From the NCBI GenBank assembly GCA_964553615.1, contig CAZKMA010000006.1, positions 1-64,000 of the forward strand: a DNA stretch of 64,000 nucleotides, given 5' to 3'. The stretch's first letter is position 1. The number at the start of each line of letters is the position of its first letter. Shown here one piece after another: positions 8,585-17,067 of this stretch. The notes under the pieces were generated by a model. It was not told the origin of the DNA, did no database searches, and saw only the letters and a list, made by a program, of their open reading frames with translations. The DNA comes from DATKUC01 sp964553615. Lineage in GTDB: Bacteria; Spirochaetota; Spirochaetia; DSM-27196; DATKUC01. The position numbers and the translations under genes were made by a program.

Positions 8585-8598
8585 TCAAAGCGCTTTCA
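8585..8598. promoter_or_regulatory. LacI-family operator O2
   Basis: TCAAAGCGCTTTCA, again one mismatch from TGAAAGCGCTTTCA. It is 246 bp from O1, on the far side of the promoter and just after the SDR gene. Two operators flanking a promoter allow repressor-mediated looping. The rest of 8255-8696 contains no convincing gene. Confidence 0.75.
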
Positions 8599-8655
8599 TG
8601 GAACTTCAAAGAGAACCGAGGAGTAGTGAAAAGAACGGAGATAGCGGGATGCGTG

Positions 8656-8682
8656 ATGGCGACGCCGCAAAGGCGCCGCCAT
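8656..8682 (-). terminator. Hairpin after the SDR gene
   Basis: ATGGCG-A-CGCC (8656-8666) pairs with GGCG-C-CGCCAT (8672-8682), one internal mismatch, 5-nt loop. It begins 14 nt after the SDR stop codon on the minus strand. No U tract follows, so it may be a weak terminator or a 3' stabiliser separating the SDR gene from the LacI-controlled operon. Confidence 0.45.
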
Positions 8683-8696
8683 GGGCTGTTATCCGG

Positions 8697-9500
8697 TTAC
8701 CAGACGCAGTACCCACCGTCAACGATAATATCGGTACCGGTCGCGTAGTCTGATGCCTCACTTGCCAGATAGACGAGCGCCCCCTGCAGATCGGTCACGT
8801 CCGCCATCCGGTGCATCGGGATCATCGGAATCCAGGCGTCCAGCATCTTCTTTCCCTCGGGTGTCGCAATCAGTTTCTCAACAAGTGCGGTTTTCGTGTA
8901 GCCGGGACTTATGGAGTTTACCCGTACGCCACGGTCCGCCCACTCGCCTCCGAGACTCCGGGTCAGGTGCAGAACCCCCGCCTTTGACACGTTGTAGGGT
9001 GTCTGATTCTGCGGCATGTTCGCAATGTGGCCCGACATCGACGCGGTATTGATGATCTTGCCGTATCCGGCCTTGAACATCTCCCGCGCCTCGGCCTGGC
9101 AACAGTAGAGCACCGCATCCAGGTTCAGCCGCATCACCCGGCCCCAGTCATCATCGGAAATGTCTTCGGAGTTTACCCACTGGCCGATGCCGGCATTGTT
9201 CACGCCGATCGTCAGGCTTCCCCATTTATTTACCACAGTCTGCACCATCTGATCGACCTGGTCCCGCCTGGTCGCATCCGCAGTAATTGCGATTGACTGA
9301 ATACCCTTCTTTTCAAGTTCGGCAGCAACCTCTTCGGCGAGTTTCCCGGAAATATCAACGACCGCGACCGAAGCTCCTGCATCGCCGAGCGCGTGCGCAA
9401 ACGCTCGTCCAATCCCCTGTCCGCCCCCGGTTACCAGAGCCGTCTTCCCTTCGAGCCGAAACCTGTCAATAATCGACTTGCCGTCCAATACACTATCCAC
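8697..9500 (-). CDS. SDR-family NAD(P)-dependent oxidoreductase
   Basis: A 267-residue short-chain dehydrogenase. Visible motifs are the cofactor-binding TGGGQGIGRA, an Asp at the end of beta-2 (VVDIS) that favours NAD(H), the NNAG motif, and the catalytic Ser (NTASMSG) with YNVSK (Tyr and Lys). The family relatives best recalled are polyol, sorbose and gluconate-type dehydrogenases. GTG 9500 is chosen as start: GGAGG lies 9 nt upstream and the SDR fold begins about 20 residues later. It is transcribed towards the LacI/TRAP operon and probably acts on the same or a related substrate, for example as the opposite-stereospecificity partner of the Ldh_2 enzymes. That pairing is inference. Confidence 0.85.
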   Translation of the reverse strand: MDSVLDGKSIIDRFRLEGKTALVTGGGQGIGRAFAHALGDAGASVAVVDISGKLAEEVAAELEKKGIQSIAITADATRRDQVDQMVQTVVNKWGSLTIGVNNAGIGQWVNSEDISDDDWGRVMRLNLDAVLYCCQAEAREMFKAGYGKIINTASMSGHIANMPQNQTPYNVSKAGVLHLTRSLGGEWADRGVRVNSISPGYTKTALVEKLIATPEGKKMLDAWIPMIPMHRMADVTDLQGALVYLASEASDYATGTDIIVDGGYCVW

Positions 9501-9807
9501 TGTTACACCCTCCGTCCTTGTATGGGTCGCCCTCTGGCAATACCATAACATTCATCGGCAGATCTTTCGTCCCCGGTCTGCCCGGGGTCTGTTGTTTCGA
9601 TATGCAGAATACTATCTCGTTCACGGTCGGTCCGCCAAGTGCCGGGCATTTCATGCCCGCGGTGTGGTATACTCGATACCCGGAAGTGCACAAACAGCCT
9701 CAGGTCATGAAACTCGAAAACCCCTTGCGTAGCTGCTCCACAGAATCCGAGTAACACTTCATACCGGCTGTGGTGTTCCACCAGTGGTGAAGACAGAGGA
9801 GTCAATC
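9501..9807. other. Divergent intergenic region with two small hairpins
   Basis: This separates the SDR gene (minus) from the lipoprotein gene (plus). It holds two perfect short inverted repeats: CCCCGG (9571-9576) with CCGGGG (9582-9587), and CGGGCAT (9643-9649) with ATGCCCG (9653-9659). A TATACT at 9668-9673 could be the -10 box of the plus-strand lipoprotein gene, but no matching -35 is evident. No gene is seen here. Confidence 0.5.
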
Positions 9808-10518
9808 ATGAATCGAAACAGGCCGAACACATTCTCGTCGCTGACCTTGGCGGCGCTTGCGTGCATCCTTCTTGCGTCGTGCACAACGGTCAACCATCTT
9901 GAACGTTACAAATTCGACGGTGCAACGCTTGCTGCGGACATGAGACTACCGCCTGAGCCGAAACTCGATGTTCACTATCATGTGTATATCAATTCTCACA
10001 ACCCGATCGGAACTGCGCTCAGTATCGGCACGAATTTCGCGAAAGCATCGAGTGCAGGCGAAGCCGAGCAGAAGATGCAGCAGGCACTGAAAGCGGTAGA
10101 TGTTCCGGTCATTATCCTGAAAGAGACGTTTTTCGGTTGCGCAACGGCGCTGGACGCAAAACTCGTAGACAGTAAGCGAAACGCTGATTTTCTCCTGGAT
10201 CTGGAAATCAACGAGTACGGCGTGGACGCTAACTCACCCGGAGGTGGCGTTCGAATGCAGATCTCTATCACCGCACGGATCTACGACAATCATCGGAACG
10301 AGCTGGCATGGCGCCGACGCATCAACCGCAGTGAGTCGGCCAATCCCGACATGTTCGGACTCGGAGGTACTATCGGAAACGTCATGACCGCATCCGCTCT
10401 GGCGAACCTTTCAGAGGCCCAGCTGGAAAAGGGGTTCAGAAGCCTCGCCGAACAAACCGCGCGGACCGTTGCGCGCCGCCTGGAAGACGACCTGTACTCG
10501 GTACGCTACCGCGACTGA
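9808..10518 (+). CDS. Uncharacterised lipoprotein
   Basis: A 236-residue protein I do not recognise. It has a lipoprotein signal peptide: basic N-terminus, hydrophobic stretch, then the lipobox LLASC with the lipidated Cys near residue 26. The mature part alternates beta-like stretches (LDVHYHVYI, ADFLLDLEINEYG, MQISITARIYD) and ends in an amphipathic helix (EKGFRSLAEQTARTVARRLE). That overall pattern is seen in small envelope lipoproteins of the LptE/DUF4136 type, but I cannot assign a family. ATG 9808 has GAGGA 7 nt before it; the in-frame GTG at 9784 has none. It is convergent with the EamA gene, with only 1 nt between the stops. Confidence 0.8.
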   Translation: MNRNRPNTFSSLTLAALACILLASCTTVNHLERYKFDGATLAADMRLPPEPKLDVHYHVYINSHNPIGTALSIGTNFAKASSAGEAEQKMQQALKAVDVPVIILKETFFGCATALDAKLVDSKRNADFLLDLEINEYGVDANSPGGGVRMQISITARIYDNHRNELAWRRRINRSESANPDMFGLGGTIGNVMTASALANLSEAQLEKGFRSLAEQTARTVARRLEDDLYSVRYRD

Positions 10519-10519
10519 A

Positions 10520-11431
10520 TCAGGTCACAATCCGCCTTCCCGTGGAATTGAGGTAGACCGCGAGCAGGACAACCGCCCCGCCGAAAAACTGCAGCGGGGT
10601 GAGTCGCTCGCCCAGCAGTATCCACCCCGCAACGGTTGTTACCACAGGGATTCCATTGATGAAAACCGATGCCCGGGACGCGCTCATCCGGGTAAGAGCG
10701 TAATTGTAGGAAAGGTACGCAAAGATGGTCGCGCCAAGCGCAAGGAAGAGAATCGAAAGCGCCGCGCTCGGCCGGAGTGCATGCCAGTCACTTCTTCCCA
10801 CAGTCGCAAAGAAGAAGGGTGCAAAGATAATCGCCCCGTAAAATACCTGGATGCTCGTAATGTCGAGCGCCGAGCGGGTCCGACCAAGATCGCGGGCAAG
10901 AACTATATAGAACGCCGCGGTAACAACGGCGCCGAGGATGAGCAGATCCCCGAGCAGCGAGTTCGCCGCGGAAGACGAGGGACCTCCGGCTGCCGAACCG
11001 AACCCCGTATCGCCGAAGATCAGCACCGCAATCCCGGCAATTGATAACGCAATAGCCACTATGTTCCGCCGCCGGACGCGCTCCTTCAGCATGAAGCCGG
11101 CAAGGATTACCACCAGCAACGGAACAGCGGCAATGATGAGCGACGCGATGGATGCGGAGGTGTACTCCAGACCGAACGTCTCGAAAAAGAAATAGAGGCC
11201 AGGCTCAAAGACCGAAAGCAATGCAAGCTTGATATGCTCGCGCTTCGTGAAGCGTGGAAATCCGCGTCGTGCCATGATGATGGCGAAAAACAGCGATGCA
11301 ATGGAAAACCGGAAGAAAATAATTGCGAACGGGTGGAAGCTCGTGAGCGCTTCCTTGGTTCCAATGAAAGACAGCCCCCAGAACAGCACAGTTACTCCAA
11401 GAGCGCCGTAGACCCGAGAAGATTCACGCAC
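10520..11431 (-). CDS. EamA/DMT-family permease (RhaT/YdcZ-like exporter)
   Basis: A 303-residue membrane protein with ten hydrophobic segments arranged as two EamA repeats of five (first LFWGLSFIGTKEAL, second beginning near LLILGAVVTAAFYIVLARDLG). This is the drug/metabolite transporter superfamily, whose members usually export amino acids or other metabolites. GTG 11431 is chosen as start: AGGAA lies upstream and the product then has the usual length of about 300; an in-frame start at 11494 would add 21 residues without a ribosome binding site. It is divergent from the OPT transporter gene. The substrate is not predictable. Confidence 0.88.
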   Translation of the reverse strand: MRESSRVYGALGVTVLFWGLSFIGTKEALTSFHPFAIIFFRFSIASLFFAIIMARRGFPRFTKREHIKLALLSVFEPGLYFFFETFGLEYTSASIASLIIAAVPLLVVILAGFMLKERVRRRNIVAIALSIAGIAVLIFGDTGFGSAAGGPSSSAANSLLGDLLILGAVVTAAFYIVLARDLGRTRSALDITSIQVFYGAIIFAPFFFATVGRSDWHALRPSAALSILFLALGATIFAYLSYNYALTRMSASRASVFINGIPVVTTVAGWILLGERLTPLQFFGGAVVLLAVYLNSTGRRIVT

Positions 11432-11536
11432 GATGTTTGGTTCCTTTTCAGACGATAATACCGAAAGCCGGATACCCTGTCTTCCGGTTTTCACCCCGGA
11501 CGGGCATTTTGCGTATATTTTGTCTCAGGGTATGCT

Positions 11537-13165
11537 ATGAAAACACCACGTGGCGCCTTCGATGGACACCTGACCGTTCGCGGCATTCTTATTGGAGCGG
11601 CGGGCTCGGTCATCATTACCACCAGTTCCATGTACGTGGCCCTGCGGCTCGGGGCCCTCCCCTGGCCAACGGTATTTGTTTCCATCCTGAGCCTGGCGGT
11701 TCTGCGCGCGCTTGGTGGCACGAACGTGAACGAAATCAGCGTAACGCACACCGGCATGAGCGCCGGCGCCATGGTTGCAGGCGGGCTTGCCTTCACGCTG
11801 CCGGCAATCTGGTTTCTCAACCCGAAAGCCGTTATCCCACTCTGGCCCGCAATCGGCGTAGCAGTGGGTGGCACGATCCTCGGTATCGTCTTCACCATCT
11901 TCATCCGGGCATACTTCATCGAGAAGCGATCGCTTCCCTATCCGATCGGGTATGCGGCCTACGAGACAATATCCACGAGCTACGCAGGGGGAACGCACGC
12001 GCCGCTTCTGTTCGGTTCAATCGGATTTGCTGCCGTGTTTACCGCACTGCGGGATTGGCTGCACTGGATTCCAGGAGTCTGGATACCAAAATCGCTCGCT
12101 TCCCGCGGCGTGGATTTCGGCGTGTGGCTATCACTCCTTGCGCTCGGGATCGGCTACCTCATCGGACCTCTGTTCATCGGCGTCTGGTTTCTCGGCGCAA
12201 TCATCGGTCACCTGCTGGTCGTCCCGGTCGGAACAGCGCTCGGATTATTCGCGAATCTCAAGGCGGCGGGAGAATTCCGTCAGAGCCTCGGTCTCGGACT
12301 CATGATTGGCACGGGAATCGGAATTCTCCTGAAAGGCATTATCCCGAATGCGCGGGACATCTATGGATCGACCTTTCGCAGTCTCTTCGGCCGCGGCTCG
12401 GACGGCACTCACGCCCGCCCGGCGCGAGCCTTCGGGCTGCCCATCCTGCTCGTGGCGGTAGTCTTCGTTCTGACCGTAGTTGCAAGGCTGCCCGTGGTTC
12501 CGGCCATCCTCATCATTGTCGGCGTCTGGCTTACCACGTCCATGTCCGCACTCATCACGGGGCAGACCGGGGTGAACCCCATGGAGGTCTTCGGGATACT
12601 CGTACTCCTCGGAATACGACTCATCTGGCAGGTAAACGACACGGAAGCCGTCATGGTAGCCGCGGTCGTCGCCGTCTCCTGCGGACTCACGGGAGATGTC
12701 CTGAACGACTTCAAGTCCGGATTCATGTTCGGAACAAGACCCGCAGCCCAGATGATCGCAGAGGCCGTCGGAGGGCTCATTGGAGCCGTGGTAGCAGTAT
12801 TCGTGCTGTTTGCACTGCACCAGTCCTACGGACAGTTCGGCGGCTCAAATCTCCCGGCGCCGCAGGCGGCAGCGGTGGCGGCACTTGTCGGCGGGGTGCC
12901 AAACCAGGCGGCCTTCTTCGCAGGCGGCGCCGTCGGTCTTGTGCTCTACCTCGCAAACGTACCCGCCATGACACTCGGGCTCGGCGTATACCTGCCCATG
13001 TTCATTTCAACGACCGCATTCCTCGGCGGACTTGCGCGCTTCATAGTCCGACGCGCGAAGCCCGCGTGGGAAGAACGGGGAACAATCGTCTCATCCGGCT
13101 TTCTTGGCGGCGAAGGAATCGCGGGCGTGACTATTGCGATCGTCCGCATGTTCACCGGCGGCTGA
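11537..13165 (+). CDS. OPT/YSL-family oligopeptide transporter
   Basis: A 542-residue membrane protein with roughly 13-14 hydrophobic segments, matching the compact bacterial branch of the OPT family (proton-coupled transporters of peptides or metal-siderophore-like compounds). Typical features are the SMYVALRLGALPWPTVFVSI start of the first helices, the SLPYPIGYAAYE segment and glycine-rich helices near the C-terminus. It stands alone on the plus strand. Its last 75 nt overlap, on the opposite strand, the end of the hemerythrin-like gene. No peptidase or siderophore gene is adjacent, so the substrate is open. Confidence 0.9.
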   Translation: MKTPRGAFDGHLTVRGILIGAAGSVIITTSSMYVALRLGALPWPTVFVSILSLAVLRALGGTNVNEISVTHTGMSAGAMVAGGLAFTLPAIWFLNPKAVIPLWPAIGVAVGGTILGIVFTIFIRAYFIEKRSLPYPIGYAAYETISTSYAGGTHAPLLFGSIGFAAVFTALRDWLHWIPGVWIPKSLASRGVDFGVWLSLLALGIGYLIGPLFIGVWFLGAIIGHLLVVPVGTALGLFANLKAAGEFRQSLGLGLMIGTGIGILLKGIIPNARDIYGSTFRSLFGRGSDGTHARPARAFGLPILLVAVVFVLTVVARLPVVPAILIIVGVWLTTSMSALITGQTGVNPMEVFGILVLLGIRLIWQVNDTEAVMVAAVVAVSCGLTGDVLNDFKSGFMFGTRPAAQMIAEAVGGLIGAVVAVFVLFALHQSYGQFGGSNLPAPQAAAVAALVGGVPNQAAFFAGGAVGLVLYLANVPAMTLGLGVYLPMFISTTAFLGGLARFIVRRAKPAWEERGTIVSSGFLGGEGIAGVTIAIVRMFTGG

Positions 13166-13717
13166 ACCCGAAACCCGAACCTCCGCATTCTGAACAATGG
13201 TTTCATACCGGGCGTGAAAAAGCGCACGGTCAAACTCCAGTTCTTCATCGAGCATTGCATCCCGCTCCTGGGTGGAGAAGTACCGCATTGCCCGCTGAAA
13301 AAAGTGCCGATCCTCTTTCTCAATGTGGCGCGGATAGAAACCGCCGAGCGTGTTCATGCATTCCACGAGAACTGCAATCGCGGAATTGTCCCCCGCGCGG
13401 TACTTCTCATTCGCCTCCACCATGCGCCTCGTAACATCGCGACCCGTGGCATGCTCGGCAATGAGCTCCTGCATCATCCTGTCGTCCTCGGGCGAAAGAA
13501 CCTTCTTCGCAAGCTCCCGAAAGAGAATATCCTCTTCCTTGCCATGATGGCATCCATCCGCGTAGTCGCGGATAAAGTCCACGGCAGAATCCACAAAGTC
13601 CGCATCCGGCGCTCCGCCGGCACCGATTCTCTCCGCCTCTTTCCTCATAACGCCGATCATGCGTTCAATGAGGCGGTGCTCAATCATCAACGGTCCAACG
13701 GGCATCATCCTGTGCAT
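13091..13717 (-). CDS. Hemerythrin HHE-domain protein
   Basis: A 208-residue protein with the HHE cation-binding arrangement: His in MIEHRLIERM, HHGKEE, EHATGRD and FYPRHIEKEDRHFF, fitting a four-helix bundle with a non-haem di-iron centre for oxygen or nitric oxide sensing, storage or iron-sulphur repair. Residues 1-180 carry the domain; the last 25 residues are low-complexity and are antisense to the OPT gene. ATG 13717 follows GGAGG by 5 nt. It is a single gene. In an anaerobic or microaerophilic spirochaete an oxygen-handling role is plausible, but that is inference. Confidence 0.88.
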   Translation of the reverse strand: MHRMMPVGPLMIEHRLIERMIGVMRKEAERIGAGGAPDADFVDSAVDFIRDYADGCHHGKEEDILFRELAKKVLSPEDDRMMQELIAEHATGRDVTRRMVEANEKYRAGDNSAIAVLVECMNTLGGFYPRHIEKEDRHFFQRAMRYFSTQERDAMLDEELEFDRALFHARYETIVQNAEVRVSGSAAGEHADDRNSHARDSFAAKKAG

Positions 13718-13820
13718 AGCAGCCTCCTGTAACACTGGTATGACATCAGTGTACGCAGGAGAGGCAGCCTCAGGCTGTCACAAAGGTTACAATACCGATA
13801 AGAAATAGACGATTTGCACC

Positions 13821-14231
13821 CTACTGACTGACTTCGAGCACTCCCGGCTTGCCTCCGTCAACAAGGGTCGTATCCCATTTTCCAACGCGGCCGAAATTGG
13901 CCACTCGGGTGTATCCCATGCGTACAAGCTGCGATCTGGCCACCATGGAACGGGATCCTGAGTGACAGTAGACAATAACCAGTGAGTCTTTCTGCGCTCT
14001 TGGCGGTTTCTTCCCAATTCGGTCATGCGGAATATTAACGGCCGTCGGGATGTGGCCTGAGCGATACTCATCCGGCGTGCGCACGTCTATCAGTGTATAC
14101 GGCTCCTCGGACGCAATTACGGTACGCAGCGATTGAGCATTGTTGATCCCTCCGCTCGTGGCGCGGCGGCGAATAAAGGTCACAACTACATAAAGCGCAA
14201 CGAGCGCTACAACTATCCAAACACCTGACAT
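13821..14231 (-). CDS. Membrane-anchored rhodanese-like protein
   Basis: A 136-residue protein with one N-terminal transmembrane segment (residues 4-20) and a single rhodanese domain. The active-site loop is CHSGSRS, with the catalytic Cys, and upstream lie LIDVRTPDEY and SGHIPTAVNIP, all typical. It would transfer sulfane sulphur at the membrane surface; direction of the domain is not certain. It closely resembles the lipoprotein rhodanese at 22185-22577, including a shared C-terminal FG--GKW---LV-G pattern. Start ATG 14231 has GGAGG upstream. Confidence 0.88.
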   Translation of the reverse strand: MSGVWIVVALVALYVVVTFIRRRATSGGINNAQSLRTVIASEEPYTLIDVRTPDEYRSGHIPTAVNIPHDRIGKKPPRAQKDSLVIVYCHSGSRSMVARSQLVRMGYTRVANFGRVGKWDTTLVDGGKPGVLEVSQ

Positions 14232-14357
14232 TCAGGCCTCCAATTGCAGGTAACATACCGAGATTTGCTCGTGCCGGCAAGCTTTTCGGGGAACGGTCGG
14301 CAGGCAACCGGGCTCTCGCCTCCGGCACCGCACCGTATCAACACGCTTCGTAATACT

Positions 14358-15500
14358 TCATGGTAAACGCGGTGGGTGTTCAGCGGAGTCGTTGAATCGC
14401 TGAAGATGCCGCGCGCGCTTCTGTTCGTACATGCGCAGATCCGCCTCCTGGAGTTGCTGGTCTACCGTCTCCGTCGGGAGCGTCTTCACGGACACCCCTG
14501 CCGAGAAGCTCAAGAGCGGATCATGCCGTTCACTCACCTTCTCCCGAATCCGTCGAAGAATTCCGTCCGCCCCCTCCATCGAAGTCTTGGGCAGGATAAG
14601 CAGAAACTCGTCGCCGCCGAGCCGGACGGCAACATCGCCGTCGCGCAGACTGCCCTGGAGGATATCTGCAAACGCAATGAGGATCTCGTCGCCGCGCTTA
14701 TGGCCGTAGTTGTCGTTCACCCCTTTCAGGTCGTCCAGATCGGCCATCACAAAACTGACCGGCAACGGGAGGTCGGTAGCATTGCTGTGGAGCACTTTCA
14801 TGTTCAGGTAATTTCGATTGTAGAGCCCGGTCATCATCTCGTGGTATGTGAGGTAGAGAATCTCGTCGTTCCGATCGGTCACCCGCTGGTTCACGACGCC
14901 AAAGTGGATGACCAGGAGTGCCATTGCAAGAACAAGCGCAAAGACACCACCGGTCAGGTACACGCCGTCCATGATCCGCGGCAAGCTGTACAATACGGGA
15001 TGAACGGCAATCGATGTGCCCCAGACCAGAAAACTGATGCCGGAAACTTTCAGGAGCAGGCGCTGTGCGGCCGGAAATCGGATCAGTCGGAATCCGCAGA
15101 TAAAGAAGATGACGGCGTTCGTTGCCGCAGCGGGAAGCCGGAGAATCGGAATATCCGGAGGAAGAAAGATACCGGTAATCGTGACGTAGGTGAGGACTAT
15201 CAACGCAACGGGCAGGAGCAGCCGTGGCGGTTCCCCGCCAATTAACAGGGATACTCCGCCGAAAAGAAGAATTCCGCTCACGTAGTACAGTCCCTGGGTA
15301 AGGATCACGTAAACGGAGAAAAGTCCGGCCTCTGCCAACAGGTCACGGGCAAAGTATGCAACAAAGGTCAGAAGATAGAGAGCCCACCCGGAAAACCACC
15401 AGCGCAGATAGCGACTCTCACTCTGCACGAGTACCGCAAGATACAAGAGTACAATCGTCGCAATGTTTACAACATATATGAGGAATATTGAATCCCGCAT
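14358..15500 (-). CDS. Membrane diguanylate cyclase (GGDEF)
   Basis: A 380-residue protein with seven predicted transmembrane helices in residues 5-200 and a C-terminal GGDEF domain at about 215-370. The catalytic motif is intact (RLGGDEFLLI), and an RxxD inhibitory site (RDGD) lies five residues upstream, as in product-inhibited cyclases. It should make cyclic di-GMP from two GTP in response to a membrane or small-molecule signal sensed by the 7TM part. It follows zwf on the same strand by 27 nt, so partial co-transcription with gnd-zwf is possible. The seven-helix sensor has no domain I can name. Confidence 0.9.
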   Translation of the reverse strand: MRDSIFLIYVVNIATIVLLYLAVLVQSESRYLRWWFSGWALYLLTFVAYFARDLLAEAGLFSVYVILTQGLYYVSGILLFGGVSLLIGGEPPRLLLPVALIVLTYVTITGIFLPPDIPILRLPAAATNAVIFFICGFRLIRFPAAQRLLLKVSGISFLVWGTSIAVHPVLYSLPRIMDGVYLTGGVFALVLAMALLVIHFGVVNQRVTDRNDEILYLTYHEMMTGLYNRNYLNMKVLHSNATDLPLPVSFVMADLDDLKGVNDNYGHKRGDEILIAFADILQGSLRDGDVAVRLGGDEFLLILPKTSMEGADGILRRIREKVSERHDPLLSFSAGVSVKTLPTETVDQQLQEADLRMYEQKRARHLQRFNDSAEHPPRLP

Positions 15501-15527
15501 GCTTCCGCAGGTACCACCCTGCAGCTA

Positions 15528-17057
15528 TTATGAACGCTTTTGTTCCTTTTGCAAGAGAGGCAGCATAACCCATTTTCTGCCGTCCTGCGCAATGAGAGCC
15601 TCGGCGTCCTCCGGTCCCCAGGTTCCGCTCCCATAGTTGGGAAAATCAAGGCTCGGCGTTTCGTCCCATGCGCTCATGATCGGTTCAATGGCCTCCCACG
15701 CCGCACGAACCTGATCTTCGCGCATGAACAGCGTTATGTCACCAAGCATGATATCGATCAGAAGCGTTTCGTATGCCTCCGGTGGATCGACTGTGTATGC
15801 GTCGGTATAGTTGAAAATCATGTCCACCGGATTCAGCAACATTTCGAGTCCCGGTTGCTTTGCCTGGAAACGCAGTCGAATTCCCGCTTCCGGTTGAATA
15901 CTCAGGACCAGCCGGTTGGGCTGCCAGTTTGCCGTTGCCATGCGCGGAAACGACTGGTGCGGCACCTCGCCGAACTGGATGGTAATTACCGACGCCTTTG
16001 TCGGCAGTCGTTTACCGGTTCGGAGATAGAACGGCACATCCTGCCAGCGCCAGTTGTCGACAAACATCTTCAGAGCAGCAAAGGTTTCGGTTGCGGATTC
16101 CGGATTCACACCCGGCTCTTCGCGGTAACCCACGCTGTTCGAGCCGGAGTTCGATCCTCGGCCATACTGTCCCCGTACTGCATATTTGTGCACCTCGTCA
16201 CGACGATAGAGGCGCATTGCGTGCAGCACATCAACCTTCTTGCTGCGGACCTCGTCCGCATCGAAAGACACCGGAGGTTCCATGGCAATGAGGCAGAGCA
16301 GCTGCAACAGATGATTCTGGATCATGTCCCTGAGCGCGCCGGCATGGTCGTAGTATCCGCCGCGGTGCTCAACACCGACATCCTCTGCAACCGTAATCTG
16401 AACGTGATCAATGTAGTTGCGGTTCCAGAGCGGTTCGAACAGAGCGTTGGCAAATCTGAACGCAAGGATATTCTGGACTGTCTCCTTGCCGAGGTAATGA
16501 TCGATACGGTAAATCTGGTTTTCGGCAAAATACCGGCGCAACAGATTGTTCAGATCCCGGGCGCTCTCAAGATCGTGACCGAATGGCTTTTCTGCAACTA
16601 TCCGGGATTTCTCCGGGTCCGCACAGAGGCCCTGCGTACCGAGCTGCTCGGCAACACCGGGCAACAGTTGCGGTGGGATTGCCATGTAGAAGATCTGGTT
16701 TGCTTCCTCATTCCATTCACGTTCATAGTCGTCGATTATCTTGCACAGCGACTCGTATGAAGCAGGATCCTGAAAATCTGCGCGATGGTACCGGATGTTT
16801 TTCGCAAGTTGCTTCCACTTCTCTCCGTCCACTTTTCCCCTTCGGGAAAACTTTTCCACTCCCTCTTCCAGATGGTTGCGGAATTGCTCGTCGGTCATCT
16901 CCTTGATATCCACGGCAATGACGGCAAAGTGTTCCGGCAGCCAGTCGTCCAGATCGAGGTTGTAGACCGCCGGAATAAGCTTGCGCCAGGCAAGATCCCC
17001 GGCACCGCCGAATACAACGAGGATGGATGCGGAAGGTCTGTTCTTTATCTGAGGCAT
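15528..17057 (-). CDS. zwf: Glucose-6-phosphate 1-dehydrogenase
   Basis: A 509-residue enzyme that oxidises glucose 6-phosphate to 6-phosphogluconolactone with reduction of NADP+, the entry step of the oxidative pentose phosphate pathway. The nucleotide-binding motif is GGAGDLAWRKL and the active site RIDHYLGKE is intact. Start ATG 17057 has GGAG 8 nt upstream; the open frame extends further upstream but only antisense within gnd and is rejected. It follows gnd with a 10-nt gap, forming a gnd-zwf operon. No lactonase gene (pgl) is seen in the window. Confidence 0.97.
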   Translation of the reverse strand: MPQIKNRPSASILVVFGGAGDLAWRKLIPAVYNLDLDDWLPEHFAVIAVDIKEMTDEQFRNHLEEGVEKFSRRGKVDGEKWKQLAKNIRYHRADFQDPASYESLCKIIDDYEREWNEEANQIFYMAIPPQLLPGVAEQLGTQGLCADPEKSRIVAEKPFGHDLESARDLNNLLRRYFAENQIYRIDHYLGKETVQNILAFRFANALFEPLWNRNYIDHVQITVAEDVGVEHRGGYYDHAGALRDMIQNHLLQLLCLIAMEPPVSFDADEVRSKKVDVLHAMRLYRRDEVHKYAVRGQYGRGSNSGSNSVGYREEPGVNPESATETFAALKMFVDNWRWQDVPFYLRTGKRLPTKASVITIQFGEVPHQSFPRMATANWQPNRLVLSIQPEAGIRLRFQAKQPGLEMLLNPVDMIFNYTDAYTVDPPEAYETLLIDIMLGDITLFMREDQVRAAWEAIEPIMSAWDETPSLDFPNYGSGTWGPEDAEALIAQDGRKWVMLPLLQKEQKRS

Positions 17058-17067
17058 GGAAGTTCTC

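Noticed and set aside
8382..8753. 123-codon open frame in the LacI-controlled intergenic region
   Set aside because: No family resemblance, no ribosome binding site, and it crosses a LacI operator and the end of the SDR gene on the other strand.
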